This document shows, in pieces, positions 18,242-27,099 of a stretch of 64,000 bases of DNA. Under the pieces are notes generated by a model. It did no database searches and had not been told where the DNA came from. It saw nothing but the letters and a program-made list of their open reading frames with translations. The stretch is taken from positions 1-64,000 of the forward strand of contig CACYAW010000006.1 of assembly GCA_902772455.1 (NCBI GenBank), in the 5' to 3' direction. The DNA is from an uncultured Bacteroidales bacterium. Lineage in GTDB: Bacteria > Bacteroidota > Bacteroidia > Bacteroidales > Muribaculaceae. Numbering within the stretch: position 1 is the stretch's first letter; every line of letters begins with the position of its first letter. Made by a program: the position numbers and the translations under genes.

Positions 18242-19213
18242 ATGAAAAATCTACTGAACATTCCCCAGACCGCATGCTTGCTGCTGCTTTTCTTATCGCT
18301 AACCGCGACGGCGGCAACGCCCTGCCAGGGCGACGTGAATGGCGACGGCAAAGTCACCATTAGTGACGTGACCACCTTGATTGACCTGCTCATCAGCAAT
18401 GCCCCCTCCGATTTCGACCCGCAAATGGATGTGAACGGTGACGGACTGGTCAACATCGCTGATGCCTCCGACCTGATCGACATGCTGCTCACGGGCGCGA
18501 CACCTCATGCCGAACCCGTAACAGTCGATGTCAATGGCGTGACGTTTGTGATGGTGCCCGTCCAGGGCGGCTCGTTCATGATGGGTGCCACCCCCGATGA
18601 AACGGGCTATGCCAGCCGCAACGAGTTTCCTGCACACAAGGTGACGCTGTCAAGCTATTACATCAGCCAGACCGAGGTGACCTGGGAGCAATGGCTGGCG
18701 GTGTCCGAGGGCGATATTGCCACCTTTGACGGCGACCTGCACGGCCCAGTGGTGAACGTGAACCTGCTTGACTGCGGCAAGTTTGTCGATAAACTGACGG
18801 AACTCACGGGCAAGGTGTTCCGCATGCCCACCGAGGCCGAATGGGAGTTTGCGGCACGAGGCGGCGCTGGCGGCATCCATTATCTGTTTTCGGGCAGCGA
18901 TGATGCCGATAAGGTGGCGTGGTATTACGATAATTCCGACGGCATGCCGCACACCGTGGCCACCAAGTCGCCCAATTCGCTGGGAATCTATGACATGTCG
19001 GGCAATGTGCTCGAGTGGTGCCAGGATTTCTACAGTTGGTACGACGGGTCTCCACAAGTCAATCCCGTGGGTCCCGAATCGGGCTACACCAATGTCGTGC
19101 GAGGCGGCGGATGGGACTGGGACAGCATGTCGTGCCGTGTGACCTGCCGCTGCAGCTACGATCCTCTGGAGCGAGCCAACAATTTGGGCTTGCGCATCGT
19201 GATGAACATGTAA
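18242..19213 (+). CDS. secreted dockerin/FGE-sulfatase-domain protein
   Basis: 323 residues, a single-domain relative of the triple-FGE protein at 5.3-8.2 kb with the same domain order. Signal peptide 1-25 (ACLLLLFLSLTATAA). Two dockerin-like repeats at about 30-52 (GDVNGDGKVTISDVTTLID) and 62-84 (MDVNGDGLVNIADASDLID). One FGE domain at about 95-323 with MPTEAEWEFAARGG, YDMSGNVLEWCQD and VRGGGWDWDSMSC. Cys298 is the +11 cysteine of the FGE copper site, but the +6 cysteine is Asp, so oxidase activity is doubtful. Divergent from the patatin operon. Function unknown; export and calcium binding are the supported parts. Confidence 0.9.
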   Translation: MKNLLNIPQTACLLLLFLSLTATAATPCQGDVNGDGKVTISDVTTLIDLLISNAPSDFDPQMDVNGDGLVNIADASDLIDMLLTGATPHAEPVTVDVNGVTFVMVPVQGGSFMMGATPDETGYASRNEFPAHKVTLSSYYISQTEVTWEQWLAVSEGDIATFDGDLHGPVVNVNLLDCGKFVDKLTELTGKVFRMPTEAEWEFAARGGAGGIHYLFSGSDDADKVAWYYDNSDGMPHTVATKSPNSLGIYDMSGNVLEWCQDFYSWYDGSPQVNPVGPESGYTNVVRGGGWDWDSMSCRVTCRCSYDPLERANNLGLRIVMNM

Positions 19214-19414
19214 ACGCTACCAAAACCTGTTACAATTTGCTGCCTAGGAGCCGTGTTAACAAGTTTTTTGGTTTTTTCTTGATGGAACTTATATCGTAAC
19301 TGCAATTTATTTGCTAATTTCGCCCAACTTTTATAAAAAGTCGGTTTTACCCAAGCCATTGAAGTGATTTTTTGGCCCACGGTTTGCCCGATTGATCAAC
19401 CATTAACAACCACG

Positions 19415-20068
19415 ATGAAAAAATTAGACACTTTACTTGCGCAGAAACTGATACAGATCAATGCCATCAAGTTGCAGCCCGACAGCCCCTTTGCTTGGGC
19501 TACCGGATGGCAGTCACCCATCTATACCGACCTGAGAATGACGCTTTCCTATCCCGAGGTGCGCAACCTCATCAAGGTGGAGATGGCAAGGCTGATTATG
19601 GAGAACTTTGGTGACGCCGAGGTCATTGCCGGCATTGCCACAGGTGCCATTGCCCATGGTGCCCTGGTGGCCGACTCGCTGGCGATGCCGTTTGTGTACG
19701 TGCGCTCCACCCCCAAGGACCACGGCCTTGAGAACCTCATCGAGGGCGACATCAAACCAGGCCAGAAGGTGGTCCTCATCGAGGATCAGCTCTCGACAGG
19801 CAACAACTGCATGAAGTGTCTGAACACCGTGCGTGATGCTGGCGGCATTGTCCTGGGAGTGGTGGTCATCTATGATTACCAGTTCTCGATGGCTTCCAAA
19901 GCGCTCAAGCGTGCCAAGCTTCCGATGATCACCCTCACCGACTTTGAGACGATGCTGGATGTTGCTCTGGACAATGACAGCATCTCCCATGCCGATGCCG
20001 AGACGCTGAGCCAATGGCACAGCGACCCCGAGAACTGGGCACCAGCAGGATTTGGTGCAGTGGATTAG
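19415..20068 (+). CDS. pyrE: orotate phosphoribosyltransferase
   Basis: Makes OMP from orotate and PRPP in pyrimidine synthesis. 217 residues from ATG 19415 (MKKLDTLLAQKLIQINAIKL); the frame extends upstream to 19364 but that part lacks family character. SPFAWATGWQSPIYTDLR is the N-terminal substrate region, GIATGAIAHGALVAD the flexible part, and VVLIEDQLSTGNN the PRPP-binding motif. The last reads DQLSTG rather than the common DVxTTG, a mild departure. An SRPBCC-like gene follows, as in other Bacteroidales. Confidence 0.94.
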   Translation: MKKLDTLLAQKLIQINAIKLQPDSPFAWATGWQSPIYTDLRMTLSYPEVRNLIKVEMARLIMENFGDAEVIAGIATGAIAHGALVADSLAMPFVYVRSTPKDHGLENLIEGDIKPGQKVVLIEDQLSTGNNCMKCLNTVRDAGGIVLGVVVIYDYQFSMASKALKRAKLPMITLTDFETMLDVALDNDSISHADAETLSQWHSDPENWAPAGFGAVD

Positions 20069-20100
20069 TTCCATTGAGCCTTGTCTCAAAGGAAGGGTCT

Positions 20101-20226
20101 AGAGTTTAGAGATTAGAGATTAGAGATTAGAGATTAGAGAGATTATCTATCGTTAACTCATCACTGTCAACTATTCACTGTTATCTTTTCACTATTCACT
20201 GTTAACTATTAACTGTAAACTGTAAC
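20101..20226. repeat. simple degenerate repeats between pyrE and the SRPBCC gene
   Basis: 20101-20143 is a run of AGAGATT units. 20160-20226 is a run of CTATTCACTGTTA/AACTATTAACTGTAA units. Both types recur elsewhere in the window at gene ends. Confidence 0.7.
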
Positions 20227-20230
20227 CGCA

Positions 20231-20674
20231 ATGGAATCGTTCAAGAGCACTCCCCACACCATCGCATGCGATGCGACGACTATATATAGCAAACTGACCA
20301 ATCCCTCGCTCATCCAGCAGCTGATTGAGGCCCATGCCGACCAAATCGACGAACAGGCGCGGCAGCACCTGGACACGGTAAAGTTCAGCGAGGATTCAAT
20401 CTCCATCCAATCCCCGATGGGTGAGGTATCGTTATCGCTTGATCACGAAAACAGCATCGAGGGCGAACGCATCGTTTACAAGGCGTCGGAATCGCCGGTT
20501 CCCATCAATATGGTCATCAACCTGCAACGCCAAGAGGATGCCACGACAATGAGCACCGCCGAGCTGCAGCTGAATCTCCCCTTCTTCATGCGCAAGATGG
20601 TCGAGAAACCGTTGCAGGAAGGCGCCGAGCGCTTTGGCGAACTGCTGGCCCGCATCCCCTTCGACCGCCTGTAA
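20231..20674 (+). CDS. SRPBCC-like small protein
   Basis: 147 residues with no signal peptide or cysteine beyond Cys13. The pattern MESFKSTPHTIACDATTIYSKLTNPSLI, a central beta-rich part, and a C-terminal helix FFMRKMVEKPLQEGAERFGELLARI suits the helix-grip (START/SRPBCC) fold. Proteins like this follow pyrE in many Bacteroidales. The ligand is unknown and no catalytic residues can be named. A terminator follows at 20746. Confidence 0.7.
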   Translation: MESFKSTPHTIACDATTIYSKLTNPSLIQQLIEAHADQIDEQARQHLDTVKFSEDSISIQSPMGEVSLSLDHENSIEGERIVYKASESPVPINMVINLQRQEDATTMSTAELQLNLPFFMRKMVEKPLQEGAERFGELLARIPFDRL

Positions 20675-20745
20675 CCCACCAGACATTCAAACAACGAAGA
20701 CAACAACAGACAGCATTAACAACCTGATTGTTATAACGCTAATGC

Positions 20746-20777
20746 CCCCTTTGCCGTAAGAAAGCAGAGGGGTTTTT
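20746..20777 (+). terminator. intrinsic terminator after the pyrE-SRPBCC unit
   Basis: A 9-bp stem, CCCCTTTGC (20746-20754) with GCAGAGGGG (20764-20772) including one G-U pair, and five T after it. Confidence 0.9.
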
Positions 20778-20808
20778 CGTTAAATATTTATAATGTGGAG
20801 AGCAATTG

Positions 20809-20839
20809 TTTGTTGTGGCGATGGATTATATTATCTTTG
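20809..20839 (+). promoter_or_regulatory. promoter for the GHL10 glycosidase gene
   Basis: TTTG (20809-20812), 19 bp, TATCTTTG (20832-20839). A complete Bacteroidetes promoter, 45 bp before the ATG. Confidence 0.75.
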
Positions 20840-20884
20840 TCAATTCAAAACATTTTTTAAGGATTAACCACAAATATTTAGGAT

Positions 20885-23434
20885 ATGAAACGAATTATCA
20901 CTGCTTTCGCAATAGTCATTGTGATGGTGACTCAGGCCTGGGGCTATGGCATTCCCAAGCGTGAATTCCGCTCGGCATGGGTAGCCACGGTGTGGGGCCT
21001 TGACTGGCCGACGCAGGGTGCCGGCGCCACGAACCAGATGCAGCAAATGGACCGGCTGCTCGACTCGTTGCAGGTCAACAACTTTAACGCGGTGAACTTC
21101 CAGGTGCGCTCGATGTGTGACGCGATGTACCGCTCAAGCATCGAGCCGTGGTCGAGTTACCTGACGGGCCGCCGAGGGCAAGACCCGGGCTTTGACCCCT
21201 TGCAGTATGTAGTGGAGGGTTGCCACAAGCGCGGCATGGAATGTCACGCGTGGGTGAACCCCTACCGCTGGAGCACGGGCACCGACTGGAACACCCCCCA
21301 AGACCAGGAACTCAAGGAAGACGGCTGGCTGCTGACATATGGCACTACCGTGATTCTGGACCCGGGCCAGCAACGCACGATTGACCGCATTGTGGCCGTG
21401 TGCAAGGAGATCATCACCAACTATGACGTGGACGGCATCCTGTATGACGACTACTTCTATCCCAGCGGCATTCCCGCCGATGCCAGCGCCGAGGACTATG
21501 TCGAGTGGCAGGAATCCGGCACGCCGATGTCGTTTGGCGACTGGCGCCGCGATAACGTGAACCGCATGGTCCAGGCCGTGTATGACATGATTCAGGAGAC
21601 GCGCCCCGATGTGCGGTACGGCATATCTCCCGCCGGTGTGGCCGCATCGAGTTCGGCAGTGGCCGGCAGCCATGGCGTGGAACCGTGTCCCACAGGCAGC
21701 GACTGGCAGTATAACGGCATCTTCAGCGACCCGTTGGCCTGGCTCGAGGCGCATAGCATCGACTACATCTCGCCACAGGTGTATTGGCCCTTTGGGCACA
21801 GCACCAACGACTATGGCCTGATCACGGAATGGTGGGGAAAGATCGCAGCCCACTTTGAGCGCCAGGTCTATATCTCCACCTTTATTGCTGACCTGAAAAG
21901 TTCCTCGACCGCTGTGCAGTACAAGGAGCCGACCGACGAGGTGGAATTTAACCGCACGTCATCGGTCGACGGCAACCCCGGCACCATCTTCTACTCGTGC
22001 AAATACCTGTATGCCCTGAACAGCTACTCGCTGGCGCATCACCTCAAGAACACCGTGTACACGCATCCAGCCCTGCCTCCCGCCATGCCGTGGAAACAGG
22101 GTTACAATCCCGGAACAGTGCAGAATCTGGAGCGCGTGAGCAACACGCTGCAGTGGCAGGGCTATGAGAACGTGCGTTACTCGGTCTATGCCTTCCCCAT
22201 GACAATGAACACCACGACCTTTACTGGTCAGATCGACTACTTGCTGGGCATGACCTATGAGCCGCAGTTTGACATACCCGTCCAGTATCAGCAGGGCTAC
22301 CAGTATGCCGTGTGCGTGCTGGACCGCGTGGGTAACGAGTGGGGACCCGCCTTCCTGAGCGTGGAGCTCGACCATCTCGATAACCCAGTGCTCATCAGCC
22401 CGGAAAACGGCTCTGTCATTGACGCCCCGTTCCATTTCACCTGGCACAAGGTGGAGGGCGCAAGCAGTTATCTGGTGGAGCTGGCCTCTTCGCCCGAGTT
22501 CAGCAACGTGCTGGAGCGCGTCAGCGTCACCGACACCACAGCCCTCATGCAGCTGTTCCACAAACTCTCGCATGGCAAGGAGCAATACTGGCGCGTGCAG
22601 TCGTGCGCCGACAATTGCTATAGTGGCGTGAGCGAGGTGCGCTCGTTCACCCCCATGCTGCTCACCATCACTTCGCCGGCCGACGGCAGCGAGGAACTTG
22701 ACATACCCCTCACCGCGACGTGGTACACCTGCGGCAGCCATGAGGATGCCACGCTGTATATCTCATCAGACGACAGGTTCTCCAACATTATCTATAAAAG
22801 CACGTCAAATAGCGGCGATCTCCAGATTCCTGATGACCTGTTAGAGCCTGGAAATACCTATTTCATGCGCGTTGAGCTTCCCGCTGGAGACCTCATCATG
22901 ACGAGCAACGTGGTGCGCTTCTCGATAGCCCATGCGGCAGCCCGCTTTGCCGTTCCCGTCGATGGAGGAGAACTCCACAAGGGACAGCACATCACGCTCA
23001 AACCTCAGGCGTGGGCGACATCCTATGTCATCGAGGTATCCAGCAAGGAAAGCACGTGGGGCCGCAGCCGTTTCATCGAGACGCTCAAGAACGGGCAATA
23101 TGAATCGACGTTGCCCGCCGAGCAGATCAAGGTGGACGGCAAATTCATGGCCGACGGAACGACTTATTATGCCCGTTGCAAGACCAGTTACCTTGATTTT
23201 GACGGGAACAGCCACTCAACGGCCTATGGGCCCATCATCAGCTTTGTGTACCGGGAGAGTACCTTGATAACGGGTGACGTGAATAACGACGGCGAGGTGA
23301 ACATTGCCGACGTCAACGCCGTCATTCTCATGATTCTGAGCGGCAATAACGACGCAGCCGGCGATGTGAACAGCGACGGTGAGGTCAACATCGCTGACGT
23401 GAACCTCATCATCGGCATCATCCTCAACACCTAA
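20885..23434 (+). CDS. secreted GHL10 (DUF187) glycoside hydrolase-like protein with C-terminal dockerin repeats
   Basis: 849 residues. Signal peptide 1-20. The glycosyl-hydrolase-like 10 TIM barrel starts at about 22 with PKREFRSAWVATVWGLDWP and continues through NFQVRSMCDAMYRS, HAWVNPYRW and DVDGILYDDYFYPS to about residue 330. The family acts on cell-wall or other glycans (YngK-like); the substrate here is not known. About 400-790 holds several fibronectin-type-III-like segments (SPENGSVIDAPFHFTWHKVEG, SPADGSEELDIPLTATW). Residues 797-849 are two dockerin-like repeats, GDVNNDGEVNIADVNAVILM and GDVNSDGEVNIADVNLIIG. Dockerin repeats end this protein but start the FGE proteins. Single gene between two terminators. 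Confidence 0.92.
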   Translation: MKRIITAFAIVIVMVTQAWGYGIPKREFRSAWVATVWGLDWPTQGAGATNQMQQMDRLLDSLQVNNFNAVNFQVRSMCDAMYRSSIEPWSSYLTGRRGQDPGFDPLQYVVEGCHKRGMECHAWVNPYRWSTGTDWNTPQDQELKEDGWLLTYGTTVILDPGQQRTIDRIVAVCKEIITNYDVDGILYDDYFYPSGIPADASAEDYVEWQESGTPMSFGDWRRDNVNRMVQAVYDMIQETRPDVRYGISPAGVAASSSAVAGSHGVEPCPTGSDWQYNGIFSDPLAWLEAHSIDYISPQVYWPFGHSTNDYGLITEWWGKIAAHFERQVYISTFIADLKSSSTAVQYKEPTDEVEFNRTSSVDGNPGTIFYSCKYLYALNSYSLAHHLKNTVYTHPALPPAMPWKQGYNPGTVQNLERVSNTLQWQGYENVRYSVYAFPMTMNTTTFTGQIDYLLGMTYEPQFDIPVQYQQGYQYAVCVLDRVGNEWGPAFLSVELDHLDNPVLISPENGSVIDAPFHFTWHKVEGASSYLVELASSPEFSNVLERVSVTDTTALMQLFHKLSHGKEQYWRVQSCADNCYSGVSEVRSFTPMLLTITSPADGSEELDIPLTATWYTCGSHEDATLYISSDDRFSNIIYKSTSNSGDLQIPDDLLEPGNTYFMRVELPAGDLIMTSNVVRFSIAHAAARFAVPVDGGELHKGQHITLKPQAWATSYVIEVSSKESTWGRSRFIETLKNGQYESTLPAEQIKVDGKFMADGTTYYARCKTSYLDFDGNSHSTAYGPIISFVYRESTLITGDVNNDGEVNIADVNAVILMILSGNNDAAGDVNSDGEVNIADVNLIIGIILNT

Positions 23435-23533
23435 CTTAACCGCTAGTTCTGCCTCACGCTAAGATGTTTCTGTCAGCGGATTTTATGGATTAAACAGGAT
23501 GGCATCCGCCTTCAAGGGCCTCACAATTTTTTC

Positions 23534-23573
23534 ATAAAGTTTCGGGAGTTTATTTCCGAAACTTTATTTTTTG
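23534..23573 (+). terminator. intrinsic terminator after the GHL10 gene
   Basis: A 12-bp stem around AAAGTTTCGG/CCGAAACTTT (23534-23545 with 23556-23567), 10-nt loop, followed by a T-rich run. It separates the glycosidase from the phage-like cassette. Confidence 0.88.
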
Positions 23574-23607
23574 CTTTTTGACGTGGTGAGGCGGCTTTTT
23601 GTGCTTG

Positions 23608-23615
23608 TAATTTTG
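23608..23615 (+). promoter_or_regulatory. -7 element before the phage-like cassette
   Basis: TAATTTTG followed by CGG, as in the bamD promoter, 102 bp before the portal ATG. Confidence 0.45.
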
Positions 23616-23640
23616 CGGCGTCAACTAACTCACAGGACGT

Positions 23641-23717
23641 CTAGAGGCTCTAGAATATCTAGAATATCTAGACTAACAACTAAGGACTAAAAACTAAGGA
23701 CTTAAAACTTAAATGCC
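23641..23717 (+). repeat. TCTAGAATA and ACTAAGGACT repeat leader
   Basis: 23641-23673 is built of TCTAGA-type palindromic units. 23674-23715 is AACTAAGGACTAAAAACTAA-like. A matching leader precedes the next gene (25175-25230). Both are A-rich and end right at the ATG, so they may act as translation leaders. Confidence 0.55.
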
Positions 23718-25190
23718 ATGAACAACGAAGAACACACTAGGGTGCTGCGCGCAGCCTATCAGGCGTGGATGAACGCGGCGGGACTGCGGCAAGCACGACT
23801 GCGAAACAAACGGTTCACCTACGGCGACCAGTGGGGTGACTTGGTGCGCGACCATCAGGGCCGGATGATGACCGAGGGAGAACACATGGCCAGCCTGGGC
23901 TGTGAGAGCATCACCAACAACCTGATCAGGCAACTGGTCAAGACCATCGTGGGCCGATTCCGCAGCCAGTACCTGAAAGGCGACGGCAACGAGGCTTCAA
24001 AGATCGCAACAGCTGCGGTAAGAGAAGCTAACGAGCTGGACGAACTCGACAGCCGCGCTCTGGAAGAATTCCTGATTTCGGGCTGCTGCATCCAGCGCGT
24101 CGAGAACCGGCACGAACCAGGCGAACCGGAACAAGTGCGAGTCGATAACGTGAACGTCAACAAAGTCTTTGCCGGCACGATGAACGACACCCGTGCATGG
24201 GACTGTGAACTCATCGGGCAGCTTCACGACCTGAACATCGCCCAACTGCTGCGCTATGTCGCTGGAGGCAACCAGCGCAAAGCATCATGGGTGCGGCGCC
24301 TGTACACCGACGGCGCCGAGAGCCGCCTGACCGACTTCACGACACGCTTGGGAGCGGATTCTCAATTAGGGTCAGACTTTTGGCATGCCCGCGATGGCAA
24401 ATTCCGCGCCATCGAAGTGTGGACCCTTGAGAGCCGCGAGGTGATGGTGTGCCACAACCGCCGTGAGGGCACCCTCACTGTTGAGCCTGCCAGTGCCGCC
24501 CACCGCTTGAGGAACCGACCGGATATCAGCGCCCGCTGGGACATCGCTACCGTGTGGCACTGCCGCTGGTTCAGTCCCATGGGAGACCTGCTGACCGAGT
24601 ACGACTCGCCCTGGCCCCATGGCAGCCACCCGTTTGTCATCAAGCTTTACCCGCTCACCGATGGCGAGGTGCACGCTGTTGTCGAGGACATCATCGACAC
24701 GCAGAAACATGTCAACCGCATGATCTCGCTGCTGGACCAGGTGATGCGCTGCAGCGCCAAGGGTGTGCTGCTGTTCCCCGAGACAGCGCTGCCCGACGGG
24801 TGGACGTGGGAAGATGCCCGCCGCTGCTGGTCGAGCGCCAACGGCCTGCTGCCCTACAATCCCCGTTACAGCGAAGCCAAACCGGAACAGATCAATGCCA
24901 ACAACAGCAACTCGAGCACCTTTCAGATGATTGAGTTGCAGATGAGACTGTTTGAGGAAATCAGCGGTGTGAGCGGCGCCCTGCAGGGCAAGTCCCCCAC
25001 AGTGGACAGCGCCAGCATCTATCAGCAGCAGAGCGAGAACGCGAATATCGCCTTGAGCGATGTGTTCGACACATTTGAGGCCTTCAGGCGCCAACGCAAC
25101 CGCAAGATTACGGGAACGGTGAAGAGTGAAGAGTTAACAGTTAATAGTGAAGAGTTAATAGTGAACAGGCCTGACTATACTAACAACTAA
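23718..25190 (+). CDS. phage portal-like protein
   Basis: 490 residues. Starts MNNEEHTRVLRAAYQAWMNA. The N-terminal helix, FTYGDQWGD, CESITNNLIRQLVKTIVGRFRSQYL, a central part with DVNVNKVF-like DNVNVNKVFAG, and HAVVEDIIDTQKHVNRMISLLDQVMR followed by SGVSGALQGKSPTVDSASIY resemble P22/SU10-type portal proteins, which form the dodecameric DNA gate of tailed phages. The last 25 residues are encoded by a simple repeat (25121-25166) and look like read-through of intergenic repeat DNA. First of four same-strand genes; no terminase is next to it. The assignment rests on overall pattern and on the capsid and lysin neighbours. Confidence 0.72.
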   Translation: MNNEEHTRVLRAAYQAWMNAAGLRQARLRNKRFTYGDQWGDLVRDHQGRMMTEGEHMASLGCESITNNLIRQLVKTIVGRFRSQYLKGDGNEASKIATAAVREANELDELDSRALEEFLISGCCIQRVENRHEPGEPEQVRVDNVNVNKVFAGTMNDTRAWDCELIGQLHDLNIAQLLRYVAGGNQRKASWVRRLYTDGAESRLTDFTTRLGADSQLGSDFWHARDGKFRAIEVWTLESREVMVCHNRREGTLTVEPASAAHRLRNRPDISARWDIATVWHCRWFSPMGDLLTEYDSPWPHGSHPFVIKLYPLTDGEVHAVVEDIIDTQKHVNRMISLLDQVMRCSAKGVLLFPETALPDGWTWEDARRCWSSANGLLPYNPRYSEAKPEQINANNSNSSTFQMIELQMRLFEEISGVSGALQGKSPTVDSASIYQQQSENANIALSDVFDTFEAFRRQRNRKITGTVKSEELTVNSEELIVNRPDYTNN

Positions 25191-25230
25191 CTACTAAAAA
25201 CTAAAAACTAAAAACTAAAGACTTAAAACC
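25121..25230 (+). repeat. degenerate repeats at the portal gene end and leader
   Basis: 25121-25166 alternates GTGAAGAG and GTTAATAG units within the portal 3' end. 25175-25230 is a run of ACTAAAAACTAAA units up to the next ATG. Confidence 0.6.
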
Positions 25231-25635
25231 ATGAATGAACAAGAGAATCTAGAACAGCAACAGGTGGCAAATGCCGCCACAGTGACACCACCTCCTTTTC
25301 GCCAGAGCGATGAGGCCGTCCAGAGCCAGGAGCCGACCACCTCCCCTACCCTGATGGACCGCGCCCGAGCCATGGGGCTGGATGATGCGACAGCTCAGCA
25401 ACTGTCGGAGCTTGCCCAGGGCATCCACAGTAATGAAATCAGCGACGCAATGCTCTCCGCCCTTGCCCGTGGCATCACCCACGATGATGACGTGCAGAAC
25501 GCCGATGCAGCCGGTTACCTGCGAGGCCGCAACGAGAAAATCGAAGCGGTACTGCATCCCCAACCTCAAGACGAGGAAGAAGCTCATGCCACTCCCGTCT
25601 TTCCCCGATATTGCCGCCGCAGCATCTGGGACTAA
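25231..25635 (+). CDS. small acidic protein of the phage-like cassette, possible scaffold
   Basis: 134 residues, Gln/Glu/Ala-rich and mostly helical after residue 40 (LMDRARAMGLDDATAQQLSELA). It lies between portal and capsid, where tailed phages keep a scaffolding or protease gene. No catalytic motif, signal peptide or membrane segment. The role is inferred from position only. Confidence 0.6.
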   Translation: MNEQENLEQQQVANAATVTPPPFRQSDEAVQSQEPTTSPTLMDRARAMGLDDATAQQLSELAQGIHSNEISDAMLSALARGITHDDDVQNADAAGYLRGRNEKIEAVLHPQPQDEEEAHATPVFPRYCRRSIWD

Positions 25636-25674
25636 TATTCAGTTTATCGTTTAAAGTTTATTGTTTAATGTTTA

Positions 25675-27099
25675 ATGAATTCATCAAAAGCCATGAAAAC
25701 CAACAATTTTATCAAGACCATGCGCTGGATGCGCAACCACAAGAAGTTAGTCATCTTTGTTATCACAATGATCCTGATCGCCATTCTGGCATCCTGCACG
25801 GCTGTGGCGCACTCGGGTGCCACGCTGGCAGTGGGCATGCTCGTTGCGGGTGTCGAGGACGGCAAACACGTCGTTGACGGTCCGTTGACCACCGACCTGA
25901 CCCGCGAGGGATCCCCCGACTTGTTGCTCAACGAGATTGACCAGCAAATCGTCAAAATCCGCCCGATGTCCACCCCCATCGACCAGATTTCACGCTACGC
26001 CGGCAGCAAGCATGCCGGCAGCATGGTCGTCGATTACTACAGTGTGGACACCAAGCCCACTTCTGCCACGCTGAGCGAGGATGTGGAACCCGTCAGCGAG
26101 CAGGGCGGTGACGGATCGTCGCCCACTGTGGTCATCAAGACGAGCAACAACGACATCTTTGACCCCACCGATACCATTCTGGTGCAGAACACGCCTGGCT
26201 TTGACGTCAACGGCAGGGAGAACAATCAGGACTTGATGCTCTATGTCATCAGCCGCGATAACAACGGTGTCACCGTGATGGCGGTGAACGGTCCCACGGT
26301 GAACGGCATCCCCAACTGCATTCCCGAGATGAGCTCCGGCGTCACCCTGGTACGCATGGGACGCGCCGCTAGCGAACTGGACGTGCAGTCACCGCAGTTC
26401 GAGGCCCTGCCCATGAAGAGCCGCAACCTGTGCCAGATCTTTAAGATGCAGGTCGAGCAGTCCACCCTGCAGCGCCTGGCCAACAAGGAAATCGGCTGGA
26501 CGATGAGCGACCAGGAAGAGGCCGCCGTCTATGACATGCGCCTGGGCATGGAGAAGTCTTTCCTCTTTGGCACGGCACGCCAGCTGTGGGATAACAACAA
26601 GAAGGAGTATGTCTATTTCACGGGCGGCATCTGGAATCAGGCCGGCAAGGAGCACTACATCGAGTCGGCGACCGAGCTCACCGTATCCGACATGGTGGAA
26701 TTGATGCGCAAGGCATTCACTGGTAATGCCGGCAGCAAACGCAAGATCCTCATCGGCGGCAGTGAACTCATCAGCCGCATCAGCAAGCTGGACTACACCA
26801 GGGTCATCACGGCAGGCCAGCACGTGAGCAAGTGGGGCATCGACTTCACCGAGCTGCGCAGCAAGTTTGGATGCCTGTATGTGCTCCTGAGCGAGGTGTT
26901 TGATGAGGTGGGCATGGAGAATTGCGGCATCGTCATCGACCCCGAGTATATCCAGAAGTACACCCACATCCCCTTCAGCACCGAGCAGCTCAACCTCAAG
27001 AAGAGCGGCGTGCGTAACGTGGATGCCCTCGTGATGACCGAGGCCTCGTGTCTGGTACTGCGTTATCCCAAGGCCCACATGCGCGTGTTCACGGTATGA
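25675..27099 (+). CDS. phage major capsid-like protein with an N-terminal hydrophobic/lipobox segment
   Basis: 474 residues. Residues about 58-474 resemble the SU10/DUF5309-type HK97-fold capsid proteins: MLVAGVEDGKHVVDGPLTTDL, LLLNEIDQQIVKIRPMSTPIDQ, SRNLCQIFKMQVEQS, KRKILIGGSELISRI, DFTELRSKFGCLYVLLSEVF and VDALVMTEASCLVLRYP. Residues 24-41 form a hydrophobic segment ending in ILASC, which reads as a lipobox or membrane anchor and is unexpected for a capsid protein. Alternatives are a start at the ATG at 25693, an internal start near 25837, or fusion with a small membrane-protein gene. It overlaps the M15 peptidase gene by ATGA. Confidence 0.72.
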   Translation: MNSSKAMKTNNFIKTMRWMRNHKKLVIFVITMILIAILASCTAVAHSGATLAVGMLVAGVEDGKHVVDGPLTTDLTREGSPDLLLNEIDQQIVKIRPMSTPIDQISRYAGSKHAGSMVVDYYSVDTKPTSATLSEDVEPVSEQGGDGSSPTVVIKTSNNDIFDPTDTILVQNTPGFDVNGRENNQDLMLYVISRDNNGVTVMAVNGPTVNGIPNCIPEMSSGVTLVRMGRAASELDVQSPQFEALPMKSRNLCQIFKMQVEQSTLQRLANKEIGWTMSDQEEAAVYDMRLGMEKSFLFGTARQLWDNNKKEYVYFTGGIWNQAGKEHYIESATELTVSDMVELMRKAFTGNAGSKRKILIGGSELISRISKLDYTRVITAGQHVSKWGIDFTELRSKFGCLYVLLSEVFDEVGMENCGIVIDPEYIQKYTHIPFSTEQLNLKKSGVRNVDALVMTEASCLVLRYPKAHMRVFTV

